In this document: positions 44,071-52,668 of the stretch, piece by piece | Numbering within the stretch: the stretch's first letter is position 1 | Layout: the number at the start of each line of letters is the position of its first letter | Origin: Candidatus Kouleothrix ribensis | GTDB lineage: Bacteria; Chloroflexota; Chloroflexia; Chloroflexales; Roseiflexaceae | DNA: 64,000 nt | Assembly: GCA_016722075.1 (NCBI GenBank) | Contig: JADKGW010000001.1 | Coordinates: forward strand, 4,588,001-4,652,000 | Reading direction: 5' to 3' | Translations under genes and position numbers: made by a program | The notes under the pieces: generated by a model | Told to the model about the DNA's origin: nothing | Seen by the model: the letters and a program-made list of their open reading frames with translations, nothing else | The model's database searches: none

Positions 44071-45474
44071 CTACGCCTCTGCCACCGTGCGCTGGAAGCG
44101 CCGCCACATCAGCAGCGCGTTGACCGGGGCGATCAGCAGGAATGCGAGCCACACCGACGTGAGGCCGCCACCGATCGTCCTGATCAGGACGAACGCCAGC
44201 GCTACCGACAGCCAGATGCCGATGCCGCTGACTTTCAGCGGGAACGCGGTGTTGCCGGTGCCGCGCAGCGCGCCCGATTGCACGAACAGTACGGCCCAGA
44301 ATGGCTGTGCCAGGGCCACCACCCGCAGCCCACCCGAGCCAGCCGCCACTACCGCCGGGTCGCTCGAAAACAGCTGGAACACCTGTGGCGCGAACACGAA
44401 CAGCAGCGCGCCGATTGCGCCCATCCACACCACCGCCCAGGTAGTGGCCACGCGCGCTGCCGCGCCGCCCTCGGCGAGCCGCCGCGCGCCCACGCTCTGG
44501 CCGACGAGTGCGGTGGCGGCGATGCCGAAGCCGATGCCCGGCAGGAACGAGAGCGATAGCGCATTGAAGGCCACCCGGTGAGCTGCCAGCACTTCGGTGC
44601 CAAGCCGCGCTACCACCACCGACAGCGCCAGAAACGCGCCCGACACCAGCAGCTGCTCGAGCGCGGCCGGCACGCCGATCCGCAGCACCTGCCTGGCCAC
44701 CGCCAGGTCGGGCAGCCAGCTGCCCGGCCCCCTGATGCTGACGCCATTACGGCCGCGCCAGAGCGCCGTCACCAGCAGCACCAGCGCCAGCCCGCGCGCC
44801 AGGAAGGTGGCCCACGCGCTGCCGACCGCACCAAGCGCCGGTAGGCCAAAGTGGCCGTAGATCAGCCCATAGGCCAGGCCCACATTCACAATATTTGCCA
44901 GCGCAGTCACGAGCATCGGCGTGCGCGAGTCGCCTGCGCCGCGCAGCACGCCGCCGCCAATGAACAGCGCCACCAGCACCACCACTGTGCCCATGGTCAC
45001 TTGCATATAGTGAATGCCGATCTGCGCCACCGCCGGCTCGAGCCCGAACACACTGATAATCGGGGCCGAGAGCAGGTAGCCGCCGATCGCCAGCGGAACC
45101 GAGAACAGCACACTCCAGATCAGCGACTGCCGGCCCAGCCGCCCGGCGCGCGCGCGGTCGGCCCCACCAACTGCCTGCGCCACCAGCACTGCGCTGCCGA
45201 CTGCCAGCGCGCTCAGCGCCGCGATCAGGAAAAACATCACCTGAAGCGCGCTACCCACGCCGGCGATTGCCACCGCGCCCAGCCCGGCCACCAGGAATGT
45301 ATCGACGATGCCCAGCAGCGTCTCGAGGAAGTTCTCGCCGATCACCGGCCATGCCAGGCCAAATACGCGCCGGCGCAGCACGCGCGGGTCGATCGGCGCC
45401 GCCGTGGGGGTGATTGCGTCGCTCATCGGCACGTCCAGCTCGCGCTCGGGCAGCTCTTGTTCAATCGTAGCCAA
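44071..45474 (-). CDS. MATE-family multidrug/organic cation exporter
   Basis: A 467-residue protein with about 12 hydrophobic helices in two homologous halves. It shows the MATE signatures LAWPVIGENFLETLLGIVDT and AGVGSALQVMFFLIAALSALAVG, and in the second half GVPAALEQLLVSGAFLALSVVVARLG. Start: a TTG at 45474 is supported by GAGGAGG 9 nt upstream; the first ATG (45426) has only a weak site. Cation-driven export of drugs or metabolites. It ends at the hairpin 43985-44013. Confidence 0.9.
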   Translation of the reverse strand: MATIEQELPERELDVPMSDAITPTAAPIDPRVLRRRVFGLAWPVIGENFLETLLGIVDTFLVAGLGAVAIAGVGSALQVMFFLIAALSALAVGSAVLVAQAVGGADRARAGRLGRQSLIWSVLFSVPLAIGGYLLSAPIISVFGLEPAVAQIGIHYMQVTMGTVVVLVALFIGGGVLRGAGDSRTPMLVTALANIVNVGLAYGLIYGHFGLPALGAVGSAWATFLARGLALVLLVTALWRGRNGVSIRGPGSWLPDLAVARQVLRIGVPAALEQLLVSGAFLALSVVVARLGTEVLAAHRVAFNALSLSFLPGIGFGIAATALVGQSVGARRLAEGGAAARVATTWAVVWMGAIGALLFVFAPQVFQLFSSDPAVVAAGSGGLRVVALAQPFWAVLFVQSGALRGTGNTAFPLKVSGIGIWLSVALAFVLIRTIGGGLTSVWLAFLLIAPVNALLMWRRFQRTVAEA

Positions 45475-45598
45475 ACGATGCTTCCTCCTCTTGTAGTTAT
45501 GAACACCCTCATGATAGGCATAATCGCGCCATTCGGCAATGGCCGTAGGGTCTAGCTACACCTCCACCGATCGTCTGAGACTCTCGGTTATGGCTGAC

Positions 45599-45807
45599 GC
45601 AGCCGGCGTTTTTTTGCCTGCGGCAGAGCGGTACTGTGCAGTTCCGCTGTGTACGGTGTTTCTGCGTTCCACGCAGAAACACCGTACACAGCTGCCGCAG
45701 GCGAGCGGGCGCAGCGTTGTGATGCGGAATCGCGCAACCGCGTACGCCCTATAGGTATTGAGGGATCTGCGATTGTGTTACGCAGCCGGCGGTTTTGCCT
45801 GCGGCAG
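45599..45807. repeat. Nested palindrome and three copies of the interspersed element
   Basis: In the 404-bp MATE-MFS gap. Copies: 45599-45626, 45692-45702 (inverted) and 45781-45807. Between the first two lies a perfect 22-bp inverted repeat (45646-45667 with 45671-45692, loop TCC, arms starting GCTGTGTACGG). GCCTGCGGCAG at 45616-45626 and CTGCCGCAGGC at 45692-45702 add outer arms, so the whole can fold as one large nested structure. No gene is visible here. Confidence 0.8.
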
Positions 45808-45821
45808 AGCGGTAGTATAAT
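45794..45821 (+). promoter_or_regulatory. Probable promoter of the MFS gene
   Basis: TTTGCC (45794-45799), 16-bp spacer and a perfect TATAAT (45816-45821), 58 bp before the ATG. The -35 falls inside the third repeat copy. Confidence 0.45.
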
Positions 45822-45878
45822 GTGGTAACCTGATCGCCGCGCGCTGCGACCGCGCCAAGCCCGATCGACGCAGATCCT

Positions 45879-47186
45879 ATGAATCGCTTGAGCACAATCG
45901 GCCGGCGCAGTGCGGCGCTCGCACGCCAGCTGGCACGCCCGGCCGACCTACAGCAGCGCAATATTCGCAATGTGCTGATCGACGGCATCGGCGTCGGCCT
46001 GGTATCGGGCGTGGCTACGTTCCTGTCGGTGTTCCTGGTGCGCCTGGGCGCGTCCTCCTTCATGGTCGGCCTGCTGACCTCGATGCCGGCGCTGACTGGC
46101 ATGCTGCTGGCGCTATCGATCGGCCGGCTGCTCGAGCGCCAGCGCAACATCGTGCCGTGGTACTCGCGCGCGCGGGTGCTGGTGCTCGGCTCGTACGCGC
46201 TGGCCGGGCTGGTGCCGTTCGTGGTGCCAGCCGGCCAGGTGCCGATCGTAATCATTGCGATCTGGGCAATCGCCACCGTGCCGCAGGCGATTGTGAATGT
46301 GGCCTTCACGGTGGTGATGGGCGCAGTGGCCGGCCCCGATCGGCGCTACTACCTGATGAGCCGGCGCTGGTCGATCCTGGGGCTTACTACCGCCACCACG
46401 GTAGCGCTGGCCGGCTGGGCGCTCGAGCAGATCCGCTTCCCGCTCAACTACCAGGTTGTGCTGATCGGCTCGTTTGCTGGCGGGCTGCTTAGCTTCATCT
46501 TCTCGAGCCAGATCAGCATCCCCGACAACCAGCCGGCCGAGATCGCCGAGCAAACGCGCCACTCACGGCGCGAGCGCCTGCGCGAGGGCCTGGCGGCGCT
46601 GCGCGAGAACGCGACGTTCAGCCGCTTCCTGATCAGCCAGTTCGTGTTCCGCTGCGGGCTGACGATGTCGCTGCCGATCTTCCCGCTATACTGGGTGCGC
46701 GAGTTGCACGCGACCGACACATGGATCGGGTTGATCAACACTGTGAACAGCGGCGTGCTGCTGGTGGCGTATTTCATCTGGTCGGCCGTGTCGCGTCAGC
46801 GCGGCGCTACGCTGGTGCTGCGCGTGTGCGGGTTCGGGCTGGTGCTCTACCCGCTGCTGGCCGGCCTGACACGCAGCGTCGCCCCGCAGCCGTTCTATGC
46901 CGGCATTGGCGGCATCTTCGGCGCCGGGATCGATCTGGTGCTGTTCGACATCCTGCTGCGTACCTGCCCGCCGCGCCATAACGCATCGTACATTGCGCTC
47001 TACCAGCTCACTACCTATATTGCCACATTCTTCGCACCTATGCTCGGCACGACCCTGGCCGATAGCTTTGGCGCGGCGCCGGCGCTATTTGTGGCCACCG
47101 GCCTGCGGCTGCTGGGTGCGATCCTGTTTGTGCTGCTCGGCGTCGGCAGTGCGCAGCAGAGCGACACCGAGTTGATTCGGGTATAA
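45879..47186 (+). CDS. MFS transporter
   Basis: A 435-residue major-facilitator protein with about 12 helices. It has a conserved cytoplasmic loop after helix 2 (LSIGRLLERQRNIVPWY) and a central charged loop (ISIPDNQPAEIAEQTRHSRRERLREGL) between the halves. NVLIDGIGVGLVSGVATFLSVFLVRLGAS opens helix 1. Substrate unknown; sub-family features recall uncharacterised Chloroflexota and Deinococcus transporters. Seven bp before the YgjP-like gene, so the two are likely co-transcribed. Confidence 0.88.
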   Translation: MNRLSTIGRRSAALARQLARPADLQQRNIRNVLIDGIGVGLVSGVATFLSVFLVRLGASSFMVGLLTSMPALTGMLLALSIGRLLERQRNIVPWYSRARVLVLGSYALAGLVPFVVPAGQVPIVIIAIWAIATVPQAIVNVAFTVVMGAVAGPDRRYYLMSRRWSILGLTTATTVALAGWALEQIRFPLNYQVVLIGSFAGGLLSFIFSSQISIPDNQPAEIAEQTRHSRRERLREGLAALRENATFSRFLISQFVFRCGLTMSLPIFPLYWVRELHATDTWIGLINTVNSGVLLVAYFIWSAVSRQRGATLVLRVCGFGLVLYPLLAGLTRSVAPQPFYAGIGGIFGAGIDLVLFDILLRTCPPRHNASYIALYQLTTYIATFFAPMLGTTLADSFGAAPALFVATGLRLLGAILFVLLGVGSAQQSDTELIRV

Positions 47187-47193
47187 TGCTGGT

Positions 47194-47805
47194 ATGCCAA
47201 ATCGCGAATCACAAACAATCACCGTCGACGGGGTTACGCTGACGCTGCTGATCGAGCGCAAGCGCGTGAAGAATATCAACGCACGCCTGCGCGACACGAC
47301 TCTGTCGGTTAGTGCGCCGCTGAACGCCCCGCAGGCCATGCTCGACCAGGTGATCCCCGACCTGGCCCGCCGGCTGGTGCGGCGGGTGCGCGCGCGCGAG
47401 ATCAATGCCGAAGACGACGCCCTGGCGCTGGCGCATAAGATCGCGGCACGCTTCCCGCACCCGCCCGCAGTCGAGCAGGTCCAATGGGTCACCACCCAGG
47501 AGTCGCGCTGGGGTAGCTATAGCTCGGGCACGCACACCATCCGGCTGAATGCCGCGCTGCGCCAGATGCCGCGCTGGGTGCTCGAGGCGGTGGTGGCGCA
47601 CGAGCTAACGCACGTGTTTCACCTCGACCACGGGCCGAATTTCTGGAAGCTGCTGCGCAGCGTTGACCCCGAGGTCGATCGCGCCGACGCGTTCCTGGCC
47701 GGCGTGAGCTGGCTGGGCCACTGCTGGGAGAGCCTGCCGCCGGTCGAGCGCGCGCTGCTGACCCGCGCGCGGGCCTACCTCGACGATGCCGAGGGCCAGG
47801 ATTAG
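47194..47805 (+). CDS. YgjP/SprT-like M48-type metallopeptidase
   Basis: A 203-residue protein of the DUF45/WLM family. The zinc motif HELTH is at residues 136-140 with the third ligand H146 in HLDHGPNFWKLL. Upstream, the conserved TQESRWGSYSSGTHTIRLNAAL strand is typical of YgjP proteins. Cytoplasmic, no signal peptide. The biological substrate is unknown. Start ATG 47194, 7 bp after the MFS stop. Confidence 0.88.
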   Translation: MPNRESQTITVDGVTLTLLIERKRVKNINARLRDTTLSVSAPLNAPQAMLDQVIPDLARRLVRRVRAREINAEDDALALAHKIAARFPHPPAVEQVQWVTTQESRWGSYSSGTHTIRLNAALRQMPRWVLEAVVAHELTHVFHLDHGPNFWKLLRSVDPEVDRADAFLAGVSWLGHCWESLPPVERALLTRARAYLDDAEGQD

Positions 47806-47874
47806 CAGGATTGAGCCACGGCAGCACTTTGCAGCAACCCCACAACCGCTAAACCTACCGGGAGCACGAGCACT

Positions 47875-49419
47875 ATGGCCGATTCCGCCACCCCAACTGC
47901 CAACCCACTGCGCGCCGGGATGCGCATGCAGCGCACACCCGAGCCATGTACCGTGATTATCTTCGGCGCCACCGGCGACCTGACCCACCGCAAGCTGGTG
48001 CCGGCGCTATACAACCTGCAGCGCGAGCGGCTGCTGCCGCCGGGCTTCAGCGTGGTGGGCTTTGCGCGGCGCGACTGGAGCGACGACTTCTTTCGCGGCT
48101 CGCTGCTCGCCGACGCCAGGGAGTTCTCGCGCAGCGGCATCGAAGATACACTGTGGGAGAGCTTCGCCGAGGGTGTCTGGTATATCCAGTCGTCGTTCGA
48201 CGACCCGCGCGGCTACCAGGTGCTGGCACAGCGCCTGGCCGAGCTCGACCAGCAGCGCGGCGCCAGTGGCAACCGGCTGTTCTACCTGGCCACGCCACCC
48301 GAGAGCTACGCCACGATCATTCAGCAGCTCGGCGCGGCCGGGCTGGCACGCTCGCCCGGCGACGGCTGGACGCGCATTATCATCGAGAAGCCGTTTGGGC
48401 GCGACCTGACCAGCGCGCGCACGCTCAACGCCGAGGTGCATCGGGTCTTCGACGAAAGCCAGGTGTACCGTATCGACCACTACCTGGGCAAAGAGACGGT
48501 GCAGAACATCCTGGTGTTTCGCTTCGCCAACGGCATCTTCGAGCCACTGTGGGATCGGCGCTATGTCGATCATGTGCAGATCACCGTGGCCGAGACGGTG
48601 GGCGTAGAGGAGCGCGGCGGCTACTACGAGCACGCCGGCGCACTGCGCGACATGGTGCAAAACCATCTGATGCAGCTGCTCACGCTCACCGCCATGGAGC
48701 CACCGATCGGCTACCGCGCCGACGCCGTGCGCGACGAGAAGGTCAAGGTGCTGCGCGCCATTCGCCCGATCGCGCCCGAGCAAGCCGAGCAGGTGACTGT
48801 GCGCGGCCAGTATGGCCCCGGCACGGCCGGCGGGCAGGCGGTGCCAGGCTACCGCCAAGAGCAGGGCGTGGCACCCGAATCGACCACCGAGACATACGTG
48901 GCGCTGCAGTTCTTCATCGACAACTGGCGCTGGGCGGGGGTGCCATTCCTGCTGCGCACCGGCAAGCGCCTGCCCAAGCGCGTCAGCGAGATCGCCATCC
49001 AGTTCCGCTCGGTGCCGCTGATGCTCTTCGACAGCGGGCCGCTGAGCGACATCGAGCCAAACGTGCTGGCGATGCAGGTGCAGCCCGACGAAGGCATCAC
49101 GCTGCGCTTCGACTCGAAGGTGCCCGGCCAGGCCAACCAGATCCGCCCGGTGACGATGGACTTTCGCTACAACGCCGCGTTCGGCGTCGAGTCGCCCGAG
49201 GCCTACGAGCGGCTGCTGCTCGACGCCATGCTGGGCGACTCGACCCTCTTCACACGTAGCGACGAGGTCGAGGCCTCGTGGTCGCTGATCACACCCATCC
49301 ACCAGGGCTGGGCCAGCGCCGATGCGCCGGCCTTCCCGAGCTACGAGGCCGGCACCTGGGGGCCGAAGGCGGCCGATCGCCTGCTGGTGAAGGAGTGGCG
49401 CGCCTGGCGCCGGCTCTGA
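47875..49419 (+). CDS. zwf: Glucose-6-phosphate 1-dehydrogenase
   Basis: Oxidises glucose 6-phosphate to 6-phosphogluconolactone with NAD(P)+, opening the oxidative pentose phosphate pathway. The Rossmann start is VIIFGATGDLTHRKLVPALYNL, and the active-site motif RIDHYLGKE has H202. Further blocks are EKPFGRDL, FANGIFEPLWDRRYVDHVQITVAE and the C-terminal RTGKRLPKRVSEI. 514 residues is normal. It is followed by a small membrane protein and opcA, which encodes the G6PDH assembly factor. Confidence 0.95.
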   Translation: MADSATPTANPLRAGMRMQRTPEPCTVIIFGATGDLTHRKLVPALYNLQRERLLPPGFSVVGFARRDWSDDFFRGSLLADAREFSRSGIEDTLWESFAEGVWYIQSSFDDPRGYQVLAQRLAELDQQRGASGNRLFYLATPPESYATIIQQLGAAGLARSPGDGWTRIIIEKPFGRDLTSARTLNAEVHRVFDESQVYRIDHYLGKETVQNILVFRFANGIFEPLWDRRYVDHVQITVAETVGVEERGGYYEHAGALRDMVQNHLMQLLTLTAMEPPIGYRADAVRDEKVKVLRAIRPIAPEQAEQVTVRGQYGPGTAGGQAVPGYRQEQGVAPESTTETYVALQFFIDNWRWAGVPFLLRTGKRLPKRVSEIAIQFRSVPLMLFDSGPLSDIEPNVLAMQVQPDEGITLRFDSKVPGQANQIRPVTMDFRYNAAFGVESPEAYERLLLDAMLGDSTLFTRSDEVEASWSLITPIHQGWASADAPAFPSYEAGTWGPKAADRLLVKEWRAWRRL

Positions 49420-49460
49420 AGTTGGCCCCCAAGCCATCAAGGAATAGAAAGTATAACCCT

Positions 49461-49925
49461 ATGCCAATCCTCGCCGATGTGGCCATCGGCCCCATGATCC
49501 TGCTGGGCGGGCTGCTGGCCGGGCTGGCCTTATTCATCCCGATCGTGCTGCTCGAGGCGCTGGTGCTCTGGGCCATGCGCTGGGCCGGCTTCAAGCGCGC
49601 ACTGCGCGACTCGGCGATCGTGAATGGCGTGTCGACCATCCTGGGGCTGGTGTTCTTCGCGGCCTACTACGCCACCAGCTGGCGCTGCGAGCGCATCGAG
49701 AGCGCCGACGGCCTGCAGGTGGTCGAGAATTGCGACTTTGCAATCTCGCCGCTGGTGTGGCTGGCCATCGCCGGCCTGCTCTCGATCGTGATCGAGGGGC
49801 TGGTGCTGCTCTGGCTCAGGAAGTACCCGCCGCGGATCACCTGGGACGCCGTGATCGCCGCGAATGTGGCCAGCTACGCGCTGCTGGCCGTGCTGATGGT
49901 GCTCGGCTTGCTGAAATTCGGCTAG
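49461..49925 (+). CDS. Four-helix membrane protein of unknown function between zwf and opcA
   Basis: A 154-residue protein with four hydrophobic segments (MILLGGLLAGLALFIPIVLL, STILGLVFFAAYYATS, PLVWLAIAGLLSIVIEGLVL and ASYALLAVLMVLGLL). A short loop contains two cysteines (WRCERIESADGLQVVENC), which suggests an exported disulphide loop. Start: ATG 49461; the frame is open into zwf upstream. Its position between zwf and opcA is suggestive but I know of no functional link. Confidence 0.7.
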   Translation: MPILADVAIGPMILLGGLLAGLALFIPIVLLEALVLWAMRWAGFKRALRDSAIVNGVSTILGLVFFAAYYATSWRCERIESADGLQVVENCDFAISPLVWLAIAGLLSIVIEGLVLLWLRKYPPRITWDAVIAANVASYALLAVLMVLGLLKFG

Positions 49926-50037
49926 CCGCCCGGCCCGATCTGGCTACCGGCGGGGCATAGAGCGGCGTACCACCCCGCACAAGCCTGTCTGTTCGTAGCT
50001 TTGCCCCGCCGACAGCAGACACTACCGAGAAACACGT

Positions 50038-51165
50038 ATGAGCGATACTACACTGGCAGCACCGAGCACACCCACACATAGCGATGTGCGCGCGATCGAG
50101 CAGGCGCTCAACCAGCTCTGGCAGCAGAGCAGCACCGGCGAGCAAGGCGACAAGCGCCAGGCGATTACACGCACGCGCGTGCTCACGCTGATCGTGGCGA
50201 CTCGCGGCGACGAGCAGGCCGCCCGCGCCACCGACACGGCCGCCCGGCTGATGCTGCGCCACCCACACCGCGCGATCGTCGTCAACGCTATGCCGCATGC
50301 CGCCGCCGACCAGCTCGATGCCTGGGTGCAGGCGCACTACGCGCCGCCCAGCCACGGGCACGCGCGCATGTGCGGCGAGCAGATCACAATCGTAGCAAGC
50401 GGCGCGGCGCTGGCGCGTGTGCCCAATACGATCTTGCCGCTGCTGGTGCCCGATGTGCCGGTGATGCTGTGGTGGATGGCCGGCGCGCCGTTCGACGACC
50501 CGCGCTACGGCAAGTTTGGCGACCTGATCGACCGCGTGGTGGTCGATAGCTCGACCTTTCCGGCGCCCGAGGCCGGCCTGGCCGCGATGGCCGCGCAGCT
50601 GGCCGCCGGTGCGCGCATCAGCGACCTCTCGTGGAGCAGGTTGACCCCCTGGCGCGAGCTGGTGGCCCAGTTCTTCGATGCGCCGGCTCAGGTGGCGCAG
50701 CTGGCCGAGATCAGCAGCGTGACGGTGAGCTACGAGGCCCTGGCCGGCGCCGCCGACGATCGCAGCCAGGCGTTGCTGCTGGTGGGCTGGCTGGCCGCAC
50801 GCCTGGGCTGGGCGCCGGCCACGCCGGCACGGCGGCGCGGCAGCGTCACCAACATTCAGATGCGGCGCGCCGATGGTAGCGCGGTGCGCATCAAGCTGCG
50901 GCCGGCCAGGCCCAAGGACGACGAGCTCGACCGGTTGGCGTCGATCGTGCTTGAGTGCCCACGCGCGCGCTACACCGTCGCCCGCGACCGTGCGCCGAAC
51001 TGCGCAATTGCGCGCGCCGAGCCGGCCGGGATGCCACCACTCCAGCGCCGTGTGCGGCTCGAGCACCTCGACGAGGCCGAGCTGATTGGGGCGGAGCTGC
51101 GGCTGCTCGGGCAGGATCAGACCTTCGCCGAAACGACGCGCATCGCGGCACAGCTGATCGGCTGA
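50038..51165 (+). CDS. opcA: Glucose-6-phosphate dehydrogenase assembly/activator protein OpcA
   Basis: OpcA allosterically activates G6PDH in cyanobacteria and actinobacteria. The 375-residue sequence shows the OpcA-type segments RTRVLTLIVATRGDEQAARA, HPHRAIVVNAMP, MCGEQITIVASGAAL, PLLVPDVPVMLWWMAGAPFDDP, VDSSTF and DLSWSRLTPWRELVAQFFD. The C-terminal Arg/Lys-rich beta region follows. 112 bp after the membrane protein gene. Pairing with zwf supports the call. Confidence 0.92.
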   Translation: MSDTTLAAPSTPTHSDVRAIEQALNQLWQQSSTGEQGDKRQAITRTRVLTLIVATRGDEQAARATDTAARLMLRHPHRAIVVNAMPHAAADQLDAWVQAHYAPPSHGHARMCGEQITIVASGAALARVPNTILPLLVPDVPVMLWWMAGAPFDDPRYGKFGDLIDRVVVDSSTFPAPEAGLAAMAAQLAAGARISDLSWSRLTPWRELVAQFFDAPAQVAQLAEISSVTVSYEALAGAADDRSQALLLVGWLAARLGWAPATPARRRGSVTNIQMRRADGSAVRIKLRPARPKDDELDRLASIVLECPRARYTVARDRAPNCAIARAEPAGMPPLQRRVRLEHLDEAELIGAELRLLGQDQTFAETTRIAAQLIG

Positions 51166-51167
51166 GC

Positions 51168-51416
51168 CTAGAACGCCGCTGCGACAACCCCAAACATCTT
51201 GATTCCCGCCAGCAGGCACAGCAGGCACAGCAGCGCCACCGGCACCCACACGCCCAGCAGCGCCAGCGCGCGCTCGAGCGGGCCGGGGCGGTCGGGCCGA
51301 AAGCCGGGGATGAGCTGCGCACTGGTGGCGTTGGCGCTACCGACAAGTGCCAGCCCGCCAACCACCAGAAACGCTATCGCAGCCCCCAGCGTGATCAATG
51401 CCCCCAGAATAAGCAT
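51168..51416 (-). CDS. Small two-helix membrane protein
   Basis: An 82-residue protein with two hydrophobic helices (LGALITLGAAIAFLVVGGLAL and LGVWVPVALLCLLCLLAG) joined by a polar loop (SAQLIPGFRPDRPGPLERA). It converges on opcA with only 2 bp between stops. No family recognised. ATG 51416 with GAGGAG upstream supports translation. Confidence 0.6.
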   Translation of the reverse strand: MLILGALITLGAAIAFLVVGGLALVGSANATSAQLIPGFRPDRPGPLERALALLGVWVPVALLCLLCLLAGIKMFGVVAAAF

Positions 51417-51440
51417 AGCTCGCTCCTCCCACTCAGTACG

Positions 51441-52472
51441 CTACACCAGCGTCGCAACCGACTGGCGCACCATCAACTCGCACGGCAGCAGGTAATGGCG
51501 CACTGCTGCGTCACGCGCCAGAGCTGCCACCAATACTTCGGCCGCCAGGTAGCCCTTCTCTTCGACCGGCTGATGCACGGTGGTGAGCTCGGGCCGCACA
51601 TGCCGCACATCGGGTAAATCGTCGAACCCAACCACCGATAAATCGTGCGGCAGGCTCAGCTGATGATCTCTGGCCGCGTCCATCACACCGATCGCGATAA
51701 TGTCACTCATAGCCACGATCGCGGTCGGCCGCTGCTCCGTGCGCCAGAGCTGCTCGAACACAGCCTGGCCACCCTCCCAGCTAGTCGGCGCCTCAACCAG
51801 TTGAATGTGTGGATCGCCAAGTGCAAGCCCATAGGTGGCCAGCGCGGCGCGGTAGCCCTCGAGCCTGGCGCCTAGCGTGCCGGTATATGCCTCGACATGC
51901 CCGGCCTTGCCGGACTCGATCGCGACGATCGCGATCTGCCGATGGCCCCTCGCAAGCACGTGCTCCATGGCCAGCTGCGCCCCGCTGCGATCATCGACAT
52001 TCACGCTTGGCACATCGGCCGGCGCATCGCTGTCGACCATCACGAAGGGCACGTCGCGCTGGCGCATCAGCTGGATCTCGCCGCGATCGACCTCGAGACC
52101 CACCACCACGAAGCCGTCGACTGTGGCGTGTGGGATGGCCTTCATCATCGAGCCCCACAGCGGCGGCACCAGCATGAGTGTAAGCCCGGCCCGGCCGCAC
52201 ACCTTGCCGATGCCGCGGATGAACTGCGCGTAGAACGGGTTGGACAGCGCCGTGGCGATATCTTGCGGCAGCAGCAGGCCCAGCGCGTTGGTGCGCCGTG
52301 TAGTCATGCTGCGTGCGATTGGGTCGGGCGTGTACCCCAGCCGCTCGGCAATGTCGCGAATGTGCTGCACCGTGGAGGCCGCAAGCTGCGATGGATCGTT
52401 GAATGCGAATGAGACGGCCGTCTTCGATACGCCGGCCTCTTTCGCGATATGTGAGATTGTTACTTTAGCCAT
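51441..52472 (-). CDS. LacI-family transcriptional regulator
   Basis: A 343-residue repressor. The N-terminal HTH (VTISHIAKEAGVSKTAVSFAFN) is followed by the hinge (GYTPDPIARSMTTRRT) and a periplasmic-binding-protein-like sensor domain (LGLLLPQDIATAL, VDGFVVVGLEV, DDRSGAQLAMEHVLARGH, SVVGFDDLPDVRHVRPELTT). Start: ATG 52472 follows AGGAG; the upstream open frame is the microsatellite. The effector is probably a sugar, but no sugar transport genes are adjacent. A dyad over its own -10 suggests autorepression. Confidence 0.92.
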   Translation of the reverse strand: MAKVTISHIAKEAGVSKTAVSFAFNDPSQLAASTVQHIRDIAERLGYTPDPIARSMTTRRTNALGLLLPQDIATALSNPFYAQFIRGIGKVCGRAGLTLMLVPPLWGSMMKAIPHATVDGFVVVGLEVDRGEIQLMRQRDVPFVMVDSDAPADVPSVNVDDRSGAQLAMEHVLARGHRQIAIVAIESGKAGHVEAYTGTLGARLEGYRAALATYGLALGDPHIQLVEAPTSWEGGQAVFEQLWRTEQRPTAIVAMSDIIAIGVMDAARDHQLSLPHDLSVVGFDDLPDVRHVRPELTTVHQPVEEKGYLAAEVLVAALARDAAVRHYLLPCELMVRQSVATLV

Positions 52473-52482
52473 AGTCGCTCCT

Positions 52483-52508
52483 AGAGCGCCATTATACCAT
52501 GGCGCTCT
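52483..52508 (-). promoter_or_regulatory. LacI-gene promoter with overlapping operator dyad
   Basis: AGAGCGCCA (52483-52491) and TGGCGCTCT (52500-52508) are perfect 9-bp inverted arms separated by 8 bp. On the minus strand an extended -10 TGGTATAAT lies inside the dyad (TATAAT at 52491-52496), about 18 nt before the ATG. Occupancy would block RNA polymerase. Confidence 0.65.
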
Positions 52509-52532
52509 GCATACACGATTATGGCAACGGGC

Positions 52533-52622
52533 AGGTTGGCAGGTTGGCAGGTGGCAGGTGGCAAGTTGGCAGGTTGCAGGTTGCAGGTTGCAGGTTGCAG
52601 GTTGCAGGTTGCAGGTTGCAGG
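52533..52622. repeat. Heptanucleotide microsatellite
   Basis: Seven exact copies of AGGTTGC (52571-52619) preceded by five imperfect 7-8 bp variants (AGGTTGGC, AGGTGGC, AAGTTGGC) from 52533. It lies 25 bp upstream of the lacI-gene dyad, in its promoter region. Confidence 0.9.
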
Positions 52623-52668
52623 CGGCACTATGCCCTACGCACTACAACCAGGGTAGCACCGGCCACGA

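Noticed and set aside
51168..51416. Treating the 82-codon frame beside opcA as a shadow
   Set aside because: Kept as a gene because it has a GAGGAG site, two clean membrane helices and lies outside other genes.
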